Origin: Collybia mongolica
Taxonomy: Eukaryota > Basidiomycota > Agaricomycetes > Agaricales > Clitocybaceae
Direction: 5' to 3'
DNA: 64,000 nt
NCBI GenBank assembly: GCA_013420905.1
Contig: JAAXNY010000017.1
Location: forward strand, 744,001-808,000
Of the stretch, positions 34,501 through 46,001 are shown piece after piece; position 1 is the stretch's first letter; every line of letters starts with the position of its first letter. The notes below the pieces were generated by a model. It was given only the letters and a program-made list of their open reading frames with translations. It did not search any database and was not told the DNA's origin. The position numbers and the translations under genes were made by a program.

Positions 34501-35265
34501 CCCTTCGGGGAACTTGACCCTAAGGGGGATGTCTAGGAGTAGAGGAAAGTGATCAGGTTCACCCTTATCACCTATTGTCAGGTCGGCTGTGTAGCCCCGG
34601 AATGCCGGGACAAACACAAGGTCAAGGACCGAGCCACGCAGGGCCGCATTATACGGCCAATGTGTGACCCGCCCCGAGGGGGGGGCAATCTGCTCAAGGC
34701 TGAGGGTGGCCGCGCACTCCATGAGCCTGTTGGCCATGGGGTGCTCATGATTGAGGGTAGCATCCCAATGCACTGAGGGGCAATTAAAATCACCCCCCAT
34801 ATAGCTAACATCGGGGAACTCATCCAGGTGGTCTTTGAGGAATCGGATTGCTAATCCATTCTCATCTGAGTAGACATTCATCAAATGCACTGGGCCAAGG
34901 TGCCCTCGAACAGTGATGAGCATGACATCGCAGTGGTTAACGATGTCCAATCGGAGCTTAGGTTTCACCGAGCGGATGGCTTGGTTCACGTAGGCCATGA
35001 CGTGCGGCTGATCTTCGGCCACATCGAACCCTTTGGGGAACATGGGAATCCAGTCTGGGTGGACGGGGGGTCCCCTGATGGGGACCCCGTCTTTTTCAGT
35101 CAAGGAGGCTGTATACTGTACAGTGGCCCATGGCGGCTCCTGCAGGAAGAGAATGTCAGTGACGTCCTTGCGGTGTTCTAACAGGTCAACTGTCCAGTGT
35201 TGTTTGCACCCAACATTTTGGCAGTAGGTTCTGAGCTTATTTACATTACAAGTTGTACTAGACAT
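31584..35265 (-). pseudogene. LINE ORF2: endonuclease, reverse transcriptase, RNase H; broken
   Basis: It starts at 35265, 18 bp after the ORF1 stop. The endonuclease part shows FLQEPPWATV, GGDFNCPSVHWD and DHFPLLLD. The reverse transcriptase shows FCPIVLLNTLGKLLEKM, QFGGVRQNSTEDAG, motif A AFDLTQFFPSIN and motif B GLGQGSAMSPILSAL. Motif C is YVDNG, where the second catalytic Asp of the usual DD pair is Asn. A TGA at 32581-32583 ends the long frame. The same frame continues downstream with NLGLSSLDLDPVHPLNQPGM until a run of G (C on the coding strand) near 32365, where the reading frame changes. RNase H then follows with ITDAST, AELRAI and HIFSDSINAL. The enzyme should be inactive. Confidence 0.85.
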
Positions 35266-35283
35266 TAATCAAGTAACTTTTTG

Positions 35284-37041
35284 TCAAAATGCTCGAGTAC
35301 CCTCCCTGCGTCCTTGGAGCCTGTCTCCTGTAACGGTGGGGAAGGGGGTATTAGCAGATGGTGCGAAGTGTAAGAGCTCGTCGCCTACCTTCTGGGCAGT
35401 GTACTTGGCTGCTAGCCATTTGGCATCATAGCGGTATTTCCAAAAGGAGCACTTCCTGTCGTCAGACTCATGGGCAAGGCCACAGTTGATGCATTGGGAG
35501 GCGTGGGGGCACTTATGACCTGCTGGTGTTGCAAGTCTCAGTGGGGTGGCCTTGGGGGCGGCCTTGCAGCACGCTGCTAGGTCACGGTGATTGCGGGAGT
35601 CATGAGGTCCGCTGCAGTAGGAGCACAGTTGAGCTCTGAAGGGACAGACCTCCTTGTGGTGGCCAAACCTCCAGCACTTTGTGCAGATAGGGACTCCTAT
35701 TTGCTTGTCAGCAGGCAGGATGGTCAAAGACTGGGACCTGAGCATGAAGCTCTTGTTCCGAAGGCTGCGGAGGTGGGTGCCTCCATGAGAATCATAAATG
35801 TCAAAGAACACAGTGCATGAGTCTGACGTTTTGGAGTTTCTGACCACGTGGGGGAGCACCCCTTGGTACAGATGGATCGCACCTTTCCATTTGCAGGTTT
35901 CAAGGATAGTCTTGACCTCCAATGGAGTGATGGGAATGGGCTTCCTGGTTTCATCATATGTGACGGTCGTACCAAAGAAGGGGAAGTTGGGGATGCGGAG
36001 GAAGGTCTTGGAGGACCCAACCTCAACCCGTGTCTCTGTATCAGCCCCTCGAGCCTCCTTTGCCTTGGCATCAAAGAACTGGTAGAGGACCTGGAGATTG
36101 TCTTCAGAAGGCACAGAGTCCATGACGAGGGACAGACCCCCAAGATGGTTCCGTGTTTCCATGATAGCTCGGATGGTTCGGCAATTCGAACTGAGAGTAC
36201 TGTTGATTGTTGGTATAACGGGAGTGTTGTCCCAGTACACCGGCGGAGAACAGAAAACCACAACTTCTTTCCAAGACCGTGGGTGGTGGAACGCTTCATG
36301 TTGGCGCAGGCTCATTCAGTGTTTGTGCGGGAGATGGCAGCCCCGCCCGCAGCAATCTGTTGTGCTTGGACAATGGACACATTGGGAGCTGAGGGGAACA
36401 ACTTGGCCATTTGGACTAGTCCCTCTGCCATGGCAGCAGTGCCCTTTCTCCTCTTGGAAGGGGGAGGTTGGGGGAGAGAGGCAGCAGCAGCTGCCATAGA
36501 TGCAAACGAGGCCGGGGTCAGCCTAGGGGGGGGAGGCGGAGGTCATCTGGATGACCAGGCCGGGATAAGCTTCCTTTGGGGCCTGCGGAGACCTGCAGGG
36601 TCAGAGGTTGCATTGGACAAGTGGGGGGGCCGCTGCCCTGATCCAGGGGGACCGTACTTAGGGGCAGGGGGAGGCGACCTGAGAGGTCCCATTGGCAACA
36701 TGCCATATGAGGCCGATTTCAGAGGCCGAGTATACAACCTGGAGGAGCTCAGTGGCAAAGGTGTCAGTGAGGTGTGCAGGGACGCAATATCCCTTTTCAG
36801 TCCAGAGGTTCATAAGCTCTGTTGTGTTGTGGAGTGATGAGGTAGCTGCCTGGATGTCCACCTCTGCCGATTCTTTCGAACCAGTTGGGAGGAAGGTGTC
36901 AGCAGGGTCATCAAAGCTCTCCTGGAAGGAGTTCATCTCCACCCCCTCCAAGGTTTCCTCTCGGTCCTGGGGGGGTGGGGCTGGGGCTTTGCCTTTGGCG
37001 GATGACAGTGTGATGGTGTCGTCGTCTGCTGCAGTGTCCAT
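35284..37041 (-). pseudogene. LINE ORF1 (gag-like, zinc knuckles), frameshifted
   Basis: The C-terminal part, open from 36315, carries three Cys/His knuckles: CTKCWRFGHHKEVCPF, CSYCSGPHDSRNH and CINCGLAHESDDRKC. Upstream the coding sense continues in other frames: a basic stretch PPPSKRRKGTAAMAEG at 36312-36497, and an acidic start MDTAADDDTITLSS at 37041. The frame changes fall at G runs near 36525-36535 and 36620. ORF1 proteins coat LINE RNA, and the knuckles bind nucleic acid. Stops and frameshifts mean a complete protein is unlikely. Confidence 0.75.
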
Positions 37042-37400
37042 CGGAGTGGAGGAATCCGCCTCCGATGCAGGTGCAGGCGTGGGTGGTCAAAAGAAGACCC
37101 ATTGTGCAATAGTAGGGAGACCTGGGGGTCTCTGAGGAGTTGTGCTCCTGGATGGAGCAGGTGAGGAGGACCCGCGAAGATAGTCGCGAATGTCTGGCGG
37201 TTTCAAGGCACATTCCGCCGATCACTGGGATCAGCTGGGTGGATTGTCTTTGCCCATGTCAGAGGCACGGGGCTTGGTTGGTAGAGTGTTATTGGGGGTG
37301 ATCTAGGGCAGCAGGGTGCGTAGAACGACAATGACGACTATGACGGTGGCTGTGCACGTCGTGGTAACAAGTCAAGAAGCGTTGCGCATGTGCATGCATC

Positions 37401-37504
37401 ATGGTCAAAACCCACACCTGTTTGGGTGGTGGGCGGGTTTCTCATGCTGAGTTTCAAAATATTTAGTGCTTTTGTTCAGAAGGTAGCTCGTGCAAACAAC
37501 CACC
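37401..37504. repeat. Foldback left arm, inner part
   Basis: Continues the left arm after the LINE and matches the reverse complement of 38004-38107, including CACACCTGTTTGGGTGGTGG. Confidence 0.8.
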
Positions 37505-38003
37505 CACCTTCATCACCATTGACAATGACTGGACAACAGCCCCCCTCTCCACCTCCCTCAATCTCTGGCCATCTCTAGTGCCACATCATGCTAACTGCCT
37601 GTGCCATGTCAGGAAGTACCCACCAGGTATGTTCACCCACCCTTGTACACCTGCCACATCACACTTATGCTCATGGCCCCAAACTCGGAACTACCCCTGA
37701 CAATGGCACAACAATGTGGCAAGGGACCTCCCTATCCCTCAACAACCCCAGTATGATTGCCACATTGCACTAATGGCCTGATGGATATGCAGAAATATGT
37801 GGGGTGGTCATGGGCCTTATTGGTGGTCTTGGGGGGAGTTGTTATCATGGTGTGAGGTTTGGTGATATGTTGGAGGGTGTCAGCAGGGTTGGAAGGCAAG
37901 TGCTCATGTATCCTTGGAAGTTGAACCCACTCATGTCTATTCCAGGATGCAATCAAAGAAAGGGAAGCTGACCTTGGATGACATGAATCTTGACATCATT
38001 CTT

Positions 38004-38643
38004 GGTGGTTGTTTGCATGAGCTACCTTCTGAACAAAAGCACTAAATATTTTGAAACTCAGCATGAGAAACCCGCCCACCACCCAAACAGGTGTGGGTTT
38101 CGACCATGATGCATGCACATGCCCACCCAAATATGTACTTCTTGGAGCAGGCATGGAGAAGCAACAACACCATCAAGGGAGATGTGGTAGCATTGGCATG
38201 AGTACAAATGCTTGCAGGTTTAATCCCTTGGTTCGGCACAAAGGCCAATCCAAGATTGTTGAAGGAAACTACATCAGAATACAGTACCAAATCCTTCCTG
38301 AATAAATACATAGATGAGGAGCTATTTTATGCATCTTATTAGTTCCCATTACAGTTTTTTTTTTATCAAGCTGCTTGTTCAACAACATGGACTTAGTGGC
38401 TAATCTGACACAATCTGTATAGAAACAAGGGCTCCTTTATGATGATGTACAGGCCCAAAACATCCACACAAAGCTGCGCAGAAAAGGCCCAATCTGTACA
38501 GACCAAATGTACTCTATCCAGCTCTGCACAGAACTGTGAAGTCAAAGTCCAGCTCTGCATAGCACTGTGAAGACACCAATGAATTTGAGAGATGCTGCGG
38601 TTCCTGTGAGCTATTTGTGGGAAAAATCAGGGTTTGCTGATGT
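38004..38643. repeat. Foldback right arm (uninterrupted)
   Basis: The intact arm. At 38108-38122 it carries the single, undisturbed copy of the LINE target (GATGCATGCACATGC on this strand), so it records the empty site. Confidence 0.8.
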
Positions 38644-39646
38644 AGTGATTGATGAATTTGCAATGCTCATTTGGCTGAATTCATCTGGAAGTTCCATGGA
38701 TGGGTCCTGCAACTGCCTATGAAATTTTCAGATGCCATGTCATCTGCATTTGATGGTGACTATATCTGCACTTTGAGAACAAGATGGATAAATTCTGCAA
38801 TTTGAGCAAATAATAAAAAAGACACCAGTGTTTTTGGGTGTGTAGCAATTAGGAGGATGCATATAGTAGCAAGTATGAAAGACATTTCTGTTTACTGGGG
38901 CACAAATTTTTTTCAGCCTTTTTTTTTTTTAACATTGAAGGAGGTTGAAGAGCTTTAAATCAAAAATAGAGCTACCATATAATGTATACAGTATGCATCA
39001 GGTGCAGTTTGACAGGTTGCAAGAGTTCTTGGTGAGGAATATTCTTCAACTCTAAAGCATCTATTTTATTCTGTAATGCTTTGCATGCAGACCACATGAT
39101 CTGAAATCAACAAGGCAGCATTGATTGTTTGATTGATAAAAACCTCGATTCTTCTTCAAACCTCATCTTCTCCTGGACTGTTTGGGGAATTAGCCTCCAT
39201 TAAGGCTAACATGGAAAAAAGGAGGCAAAAGCTGAAAAAGAAGATGTTGACCAGCAGAGAAAAATCACATGATATGTAATTTAATTGTGGAGTCTGACAG
39301 ATTTGTAAGAACACAGTGGTGGGACCCTGTAAGCAAGGTGATCCCACTACCCAAATGTATTTTTAATACGTCATATGATGGATGGGAGGGGCGGAGCGTA
39401 AAAGCCACATGTGTGGTCAGCTCTTCATCACAAGAAAGCCGGGCCTTGATAGTGTCTATATACATGTGATTGATTGTCTTCACAACAGGTGTTTGGAGTT
39501 GTGTCTTGACAGTTGTATTGTCCAATATTGTTTGCAAAAAATTGAGTTCAAGGATACGCCAGGAAAATGCTGGAGTCGAAGATATCCCAAGATGTATTCA
39601 TTGAGGAAGGTTGATGATGCCACCCCTCATCAACACAGCAACAACC
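38644..39646. other. AT-rich intergenic, no gene supported
   Basis: Contains T10 and A6 runs near 38920 and no convincing frame. It probably holds the 3' region of the minus-strand F-box gene. Confidence 0.45.
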
Positions 39647-41760
39647 CTATTCATAGTAGTCAATATGCAAAGCTTCCTTCCCCCTGGACAAACTTATGAT
39701 TGCCCCACTATGGGGCATGATCTGGTGGTCAATCCTTTCTGCCCAGTGAGAGATTTTGTCGTCAAAAGCCTGACAGAACCCCCCTTGGTGACCAGTGCCT
39801 TCGTTGAACTCTGGCTTCTGCCTAGGCACGGACGTGATACATACATTGTAGATATTGTCCCTCCACAAGGTGTGTCCAGTGGACAATATTCCACCTTCCT
39901 CAAAACACCGATAGATGTGCTCTGAGACTACTGAGCTCTTCAGGTGCACAGATATGCCGTTTACACCTCCAAGATTGATAATGTATCTTTCAATCGTGGA
40001 AGTGTATGGTGGCATTTCTTTTTTGACTGAGAAGCGTGCGGCCCATAGCGTGTACCGACGTGGATAGAATTGGTGCGTGAGGGCTGACAACTGGAGACAT
40101 CCCAGTCTATGTGAAGGAGGTAGATGGCGAGTGGCTTGTACCCAGATGGGAGTAATGTTTGGGCATGTCTTCAGGCCTTTATGTGACACTGTGAGGTCAG
40201 TGGACCAATAGGGAGCAAACGAGGCACTATCGTATATGTGAAGACGCAAGGCAGAGCATTGGGGGTTGCGGTGACATTTGGAATATGATATGAGATGTCC
40301 AGGCACAATTGCCAGATCAAAATTGTCCTGGCTGTGCATTAGATAAGAGAAGACAAATTTACATGGGACAGACGGCATACTCTGGATATTGGTAGGAAGA
40401 AAAATGACTGTGTTCTCCAATTCATCACAATGATCTCACTTTTGAGAAATACCACAACAGCAGCCAGGTCACCGCTGAGTTGTGGAGAGGAAAGACCATT
40501 GCTGCAGTTGGTGTCTTGAGCATCAAGCAAAAGAAGAAGTCGGGATTTGCATGTAGAAAGGTCAAGATGCACAATTTCCACAGTGCTAAAATGATTGAAA
40601 TTCAGGTGGGTCACAATAGTAGTGGAAAAGATGCACATACTTGCGACCAAAACAAGAGCCCAGATAGGGATATCTCATGCATATCAACAGGATCATAGCC
40701 TTCTCATTGTCAACCATCTCCAGAGCAAAGTTTTGGACAGAGCCCCTATCAGGGTCACCCTTAGGCATCAGTAAGATGACAAATTTCTTGTTCGCTTTTC
40801 AGCACTTTCCGGCACTTTTTGGCTTGACGACAAGTCTGCAAGTTTCCTCTGAAAGTTTTTCCTATGTGTGGCATCACAATACAGCTCCAATACCCAAACT
40901 AGGTTTGTAGTTGGTCTTCAGGAATGTATTGAGTATGAAGTTCACCTGTAAGTTGATCCTACATATCAAAAGTCAGCCCATAGTTCCAAATTACATTGTC
41001 ACCATCTGTGATGGCAACAGCGATGGTATGTAAACACAGCGCATGTTCTGTGCTCGGAAACATGTAGGTGAAGGCTGTGGGGATATCCTGAGACCAGTCA
41101 ACATGTTGTTAAGCACACTACTGGAGAAGCAATAAATTTCAAACAAATTTGCGTTGAGAACTTGTCGAAATTCAGACATAGCTTTTCAGCTGTTCGTTTG
41201 CACACTTTTCGGACTTGTACAAGCTTGTACAAGCACGAAAAGAAATTTGTATAAACACTGATGGGTTCATGTGTCCACAAGCACTGTTTAGTTGATAAAC
41301 TCCAACATTGAAGTCTTGAGGTTCCCAGAATTATGTATTTGCCGCCCGGGACTAGATAAGCTCCAAAATGTATCCCAATACCGAGGGCCATGCCAAACGG
41401 TAAAGTAACATCTCGAGATACAACAGGCTTAGAATAGAAAGGTGAACTAGGAGACCATGATTTGGGTCCCATTGTCGCTCGTTTGGCAAGATCGACAAGC
41501 GAGTGCGTAGAGAGCTTGCTGATGGACTGTCCAGGGGGAAGTTCGAGCTTGATCCTGGAGTCGATCTCAAGTAAAAGTGCTACCCAGACGGAGCGAGAGA
41601 ATGCCATTCGATGCGAAATTTGGATGCCTACAAGGAAGTCAGAAAATCCTAGAGTCTCTAATAATGAACACACCTGGCTGAAAGCGAGCACACTTGGGAC
41701 ATCCGACGCGGCCAGAATAGCCAAGAATACATCGTGTATCAACTCGTTGCGTGAAGCCAT
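39647..41760 (-). CDS. F-box domain protein, multi-exon
   Basis: The start MASRNELIHDVFLAILAASD at 41760 and following VPSVLAFSQVCSLLETLGFS and SRSVWVALLLEID form an F-box-like motif, used to dock substrates on SCF ubiquitin ligases. After it, KYIILGTSRLQCWSLSTKQC looks like one blade of a beta-propeller. Further segments in the same order are TYMFPSTEHALCLHTIAVAI, QNFALEMVDNEKAMILLICM, LAAVVVFLKSEIIVMNW and a long last exon (from about 40420) ending HIDYYE. This is the pattern of agaricomycete F-box families that expand in number. Exact splice sites between 41215 and 40420 were not resolved, and damage there cannot be excluded. Partner and target are unknown. Confidence 0.6.
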
Positions 41761-43209
41761 TGTAGCACTATGCGAAGGAGATATCCTAAAACTTCAATGG
41801 AGAGGGAATTGAACGATAAGCCTTGAAAAAAAAAATCAACGTTGAGGGATGGGTTGAAAGGCCAAAACCGCAAACTTTGAAAATTTGATGGTTCAAACGT
41901 TCAGGCTTCTAAGTGAAACGTAAATAAGAACAACACGTGCCAATGGATTGCTCAACCATTAGGTAGGCTGAGGTTTCGTGAAATGATATAGGACATAGGA
42001 TAGCTAACATCCGAGATAACGTACTCTGAGAGCGATGGACTCTGGATCGGGCTGAGGCACCAGTTCTAGGGAATGTATGACTCGACATTATAACTCCTGA
42101 CTAATGCCTATTCATAATATCGGATAAGAACCGTCGTACCTGTACGCGATACATGAGGGATAAAAGGGTTCCATCATGGGCCGGTATTTGATATTTATAA
42201 CCTCGCGGATCAGGCTTAATTATGGCTTTTGTTGGACATGTATGAAGGCCTGTCAGTGGGCTCAGCGGGCTCCATTTCAAGAAGTTGTTCGTAGGGAGCC
42301 AAGGCTGTAGTGATGTCCTATGGGTCTTCATGACCTGGTCCATATACTGTGTCCAGTGAATGCCGTCCCGCTTGTTCCAAGTACAGCGAATCCAGTCTCT
42401 CAGGAGGTTGAGTTCAAGGTGCGCAGAAATGGAGCCAGACCTAAGTCGATGTCGATGGTAAATTTTTCGGTCATTTGGTCATCCTCGGAGAAGGAACATG
42501 CGGGCTAGACATTCACGTTGTGATGTACGCCCACGCGGTATCATGAAAAGGATGAGTGTGAGGATATTATTGAATTTGGTGGAAAGGTATGTCACCGTGA
42601 GACATAAATCATTGCGCGCAGGCGGGTAAAGCACCAAGTATAGCACAAAACAAAAGTTCAGAGGTGACAACTAGTGATTAGAGACCCGGTGTGAAGCAAA
42701 ACTACAGATATCCCACACTCTATAAATGCAGTTGACTGACGCTCGTCCTCAGATAAAATTACAAGCCATTTTTGGAATATCCCTATAAAGCCTACAACTC
42801 TCCTAGAAAACAGCATCAGTCACTGAAAAAAGAAAGAACTCGACAGAAACATACGACAACGAGCGGTAAACAGAAGAGATTGAGTCCTCCAGTTTATGAA
42901 CATAACACCCCACCTCACAAAATGTGTAGAGAATTATGCCGGGGGTATCCCGTTCGGCTCAAAATCCAACGTCAACATAAACTTACAAAACGCTCGCAAA
43001 TTACTCCAAGAGGCATTTCAATGGAGAAAAGTAGTGGTTAGTAGGTAGTGGTCAGTAGTCGAGAATGGTTAGTAGTAATAAAAATGGTGGAGTGCAAAGT
43101 TGGGGTTAGGGTCAGAATTTCGAGTCACGCTCCGTCGATAATTTGACAAGCGAGACGTCGACCCCAAGATAATTCAGCGCCTTTACCTTTCCACGTCTCC
43201 ACGACCAAG
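41761..43209. other. Intergenic, no gene supported
   Basis: About 1.45 kb between divergently transcribed genes. A TATA-like CTATAAATG lies at 42720, followed by an 89-codon basic frame (42772-43041) without any recognisable motif; I do not call it. Confidence 0.45.
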
Positions 43210-44539
43210 ATGCGCTACTATGAGCAGAAATACCCAGAGGTGGACGAACTTGTCATGGTTCAAGTACGTCAGATCGCCGAAATGGGGGCCTATGTTAAGC
43301 TGGTACGACACGATCATAGTCCTCAGAGGTATAAAGACGGCTAAGTGATTATTCACAGCTCGAATACGATAACACAGAAGGAATGATCCTGCTCTCAGAA
43401 CTGTCGAGGAGACGTATCAGATCAGTGCAAAAACTCATTCGTGTGGGCAGGAACGAGGTGGTGGTTGTGTTGCGTGTGGATAAAGAGAAAGGTGCGCAGT
43501 ATGTTTGATCTGAACCGATGACCACGAATCGACCTTCCACCCCTCGCCAGGTTATATTGATCTCTCGAAACGGCGTGTCTCGCCCGAGGATATCGTGAAA
43601 TGCGAGGAACGATACATGAAATCCAAGACTGTCGCCTCTATTCTGCGACATGTCGCTTCAAAACTGCCGTCCGCATCTGCGGAAGCGGAGGCCGAGGCCG
43701 TAGATGCTCCAGCAGTAGAGCCAGTAGAAAAGGAGAGCAAAAAGGCCCGTCGAGCGCGGCAGGCGGCTGGAGAAGAGGATATTCCCGACCAGGAGATCCC
43801 TGGTAGCGGGCCGAACGAGGAAGAGCGGCTCGAGATGTTGTACGATACCATTGGGTGGCCTTTGGGAAAAAAATACGGCCACCCTTATGATGCGTTCAAG
43901 CTTTCCCTGACGTGGGTGCCTCAAGGCGTCGTCTGGGTCTGTTCTGACATGCCTTATTTTTTAGGGAGCCTGATGCGGTCTTTGGGTCGCTCGAAAAGCC
44001 CGTCCCAGCATCCACGCATGCGTTACTTACGGCCACGATCGCGAGGCGTTTGACACCGCAGCCCATTAAGCTCCGAGCTGACATTGAACTAACGTGTTAT
44101 ACACCCGCTGGTATTGACGCGATCAAGAAAGCGCTGCGGGCTGGTGAGAAAGCCAGCAGCGAGGCTGTCCCAATCAAGGCAAAGCTTGTGGCACCGCCAT
44201 TGTATGTGCTGAGCACAAACGCGACAGACAAGGTGTGTACTCAATTTCGCTTGGGAAAGCGTTGATTCTCATGGTCAATGCCTTATAGTATGCAGCTGTC
44301 GAACGCCTGGAACGTGCGATCGAGTCAATCCAGAGCACTATTGAGGATCAGGGAGGAAGTCTTGTCGTAAAGATGAAGGTAAACTGGTCATCGGCCTTCT
44401 TTCAGCTTTGTGCTGATTTCATTTTCAGCCGAAAGCAGTCTCGGAGACGGAAGAGCAGGATTTGGCACAGCTCATGGCTAAAGCTGGGCAGGAGAACGCT
44501 GAGGTGTCGGGAGATGAGGACGAGGAAGAGGCCGTTTGA
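43210..44539 (+). CDS. SUI2: Translation initiation factor eIF2 alpha
   Basis: Subunit of eIF2, which brings initiator Met-tRNA to the ribosome. It starts [18 protein letters not shown], then an S1-type RNA-binding domain [16 protein letters not shown]. The regulatory loop [20 protein letters not shown] follows, in which Ser 47 corresponds to the Ser 51 phosphorylated by Gcn2-type kinases in other eukaryotes. [18 protein letters not shown] comes next. An acidic Ala-rich insert of about 50 residues ([20 protein letters not shown]) lies between the helical domain segments and is longer than in yeast. The C-terminal part [20 protein letters not shown] and the acidic end [10 protein letters not shown] are typical. 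About six exons, all consistent. Confidence 0.94.
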
Positions 44540-44995
44540 TATACTATACCGTACGACGTACAGGCGCATGAATTGAAAACACTTTTCTTGGGCTTGTTGT
44601 CGAGGTCAAGGGGTGTTTGATCACAGCAATCACCGCGAATTTTCGCCTCACGACGTTCCCATTCACGCCCAAAGTAAGTTTGGTAAGATTTTGAGGTTAC
44701 GTGGTCAAAGATGAGAAGACGTGACCTAAGGTCTGGTGCACTTCCCGGAGGCTGTCTTTCGACGGCACATATATTAATTAATTATCATTCCGTTTTAACC
44801 ATTGGCGTTAAGACGGCCCTTATGTGATAACTTAAAGTATCTTGACTAACTAAGCGCACGAGTATTTTCGGAAAGAAGAAGCGTGACGTCTAGGGTAAAC
44901 CAAAGATAAACGCCATGAGGCATCGAAAGAGTCCTATACATCAGCGAAGACGTTGCATGATCTGGAAGCCCAATGAGCCGGAACCAACACGTGCT
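44540..44995. other. Intergenic, no gene seen
   Basis: Convergent gap of about 455 bp between eIF2 alpha and chorismate mutase; no structure noted. Confidence 0.5.
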
Positions 44996-46001
44996 TCACG
45001 AAAAACTCACATATTCTATCTCTATCTGGGTAGTGATATCGATGAGCTCTCGGAACAGTTTGGCGGCGGCATTTTGCAGATTGACAGCAGCAGCGGGCGG
45101 GAATGAGGCGCCGGATGTCGTCCAGGCCGTAGAAAATGCCGTGGCAGCTGCAGCGGCCTGTGCGAGCACGTTCGCTTCCTGGGCAGTGTTGGTGAGGAGT
45201 ACGCGAATAGTACCAGCGTCCTTTGATTTGATGAGGGGGACAAAGGCTGTGACATTTGCGGCATATTTGGTCTCTGCCACGACTTTGCCGATGTGCGATC
45301 TATTTATAGCTGATGAGAATAGTGGCGCTGAGAACTGTCTCATGAAGATAGCTACCGGTGAGAAAGTAGGCCCAGGAGTGTGGCGTCGAGGTTCAGCGCG
45401 GCATCGTCATTCAGCGTCGAGTTGTCCAGATGATAGAAGAATGATGTGGTTGATGTGAATAGAGGGACCAAGCTTTCGAGATAAAATTTTGTGATGTTTG
45501 GATTGCCAGTGAATGTGTCGAGATGGAATGTCCCAGGTTTGAAAGGATTACGCGATGTTGTGATGTCAGGGAAGAGCTGAGGTAGAGTGAAGGGGTATTC
45601 CATCTTCCCATAATCAAAACGGCCCGTTTGTTGTGCAATTTTCTCGCGGGTAGTCAACATGTCAGTGAGTCTGCGACCATCATAGGCGTAGAGATCGTGA
45701 CTGGTGGCGAGTCCCATACGCTCCGTAAGGGCGCTTCGGAACCGTTGTCAACCTATGAGCGCAAATCAAGAAAAAAGTTACACACCTGATAATGGGAGCT
45801 TCCAGGTGTGCAAGGATATCCTAATACATGACAATCAATACTAGGACAGCTTTTTCGGACTCCACATACTCTGATCTGTGTCAAGCCTGGAACAGGAAAT
45901 GCTGGACGACCAGCGGTGGTGGATGCGTCTGCGGTGACCGCGACAGACGCCCAGCTGGAAGAAGCTGACAGCAGAAGGAGACTCGCACCGAACCAGAGCA
46001 T
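44996..46001 (-). CDS. Secreted chorismate mutase (AroQ type)
   Basis: Three exons starting at 46001. The N-terminus is a signal peptide (MLWFGASLLLLSASSSWAS), followed by a short Cys-containing segment. The catalytic fold then follows the yeast Aro7 order: LYAYDGRRLTDMLTTREKIA, RFDYGKMEYPFTLPQLFP, KFYLESLVPLF, then LLGLLSHRSHIGKVVAETKY, VPLIKSKDAGTIRVLLTN, TAQEANVL and ELIDITTQIEIEYV. The Arg and Lys of SHRSHIGK and the Glu/Thr of AQE and ITTQIEIEY match active-site positions (Arg157, Lys168, Glu198, Thr242/Glu246 in yeast). Intracellular forms convert chorismate to prephenate for Phe and Tyr. Secreted ones in plant-associated fungi can lower host salicylate. That role is inference here. Confidence 0.82.

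Larger units (their letters stand above)
31084..37385 (-). mobile_element. LINE retrotransposon (EN-RT-RNase H type), 6.3 kb, decayed
   Basis: Inserted on the minus strand: its poly(A) shows as a T run at 31084-31098, and its 5' end is near 37385. The 15-bp sequence GCATGTGCATGCATC flanks both ends (31069-31083, 37386-37400). It codes for a zinc-knuckle ORF1 and an ORF2 with AP-like endonuclease, reverse transcriptase and RNase H, as in Tad/I-type LINEs. Both frames carry lesions. Confidence 0.88.
30548..38643. mobile_element. Foldback element (two 640-bp inverted arms) containing a nested LINE
   Basis: The left arm (30548-31083 plus 37401-37504) and right arm (38004-38643) are reverse complements at very high identity; sampled stretches differ by about one base in forty. 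Without the LINE and one copy of its target duplication the element is about 1.78 kb with a 499-bp centre (37505-38003). No transposase is encoded, so it is non-autonomous. No target-site duplication of the foldback itself was found, and its superfamily is unknown. Confidence 0.75.

Noticed and set aside
35848..36837. 329-codon plus-strand frame
   Set aside because: Antisense of LINE ORF1; Gly-rich sequence caused by the C/G-rich coding strand.
42101..42343. 80-codon minus-strand frame
   Set aside because: No family, no splice partners.
42772..43041. 89-codon basic plus-strand frame after a TATA-like box
   Set aside because: Lys/Gln/Thr-rich, no motif; composition follows the local base bias.
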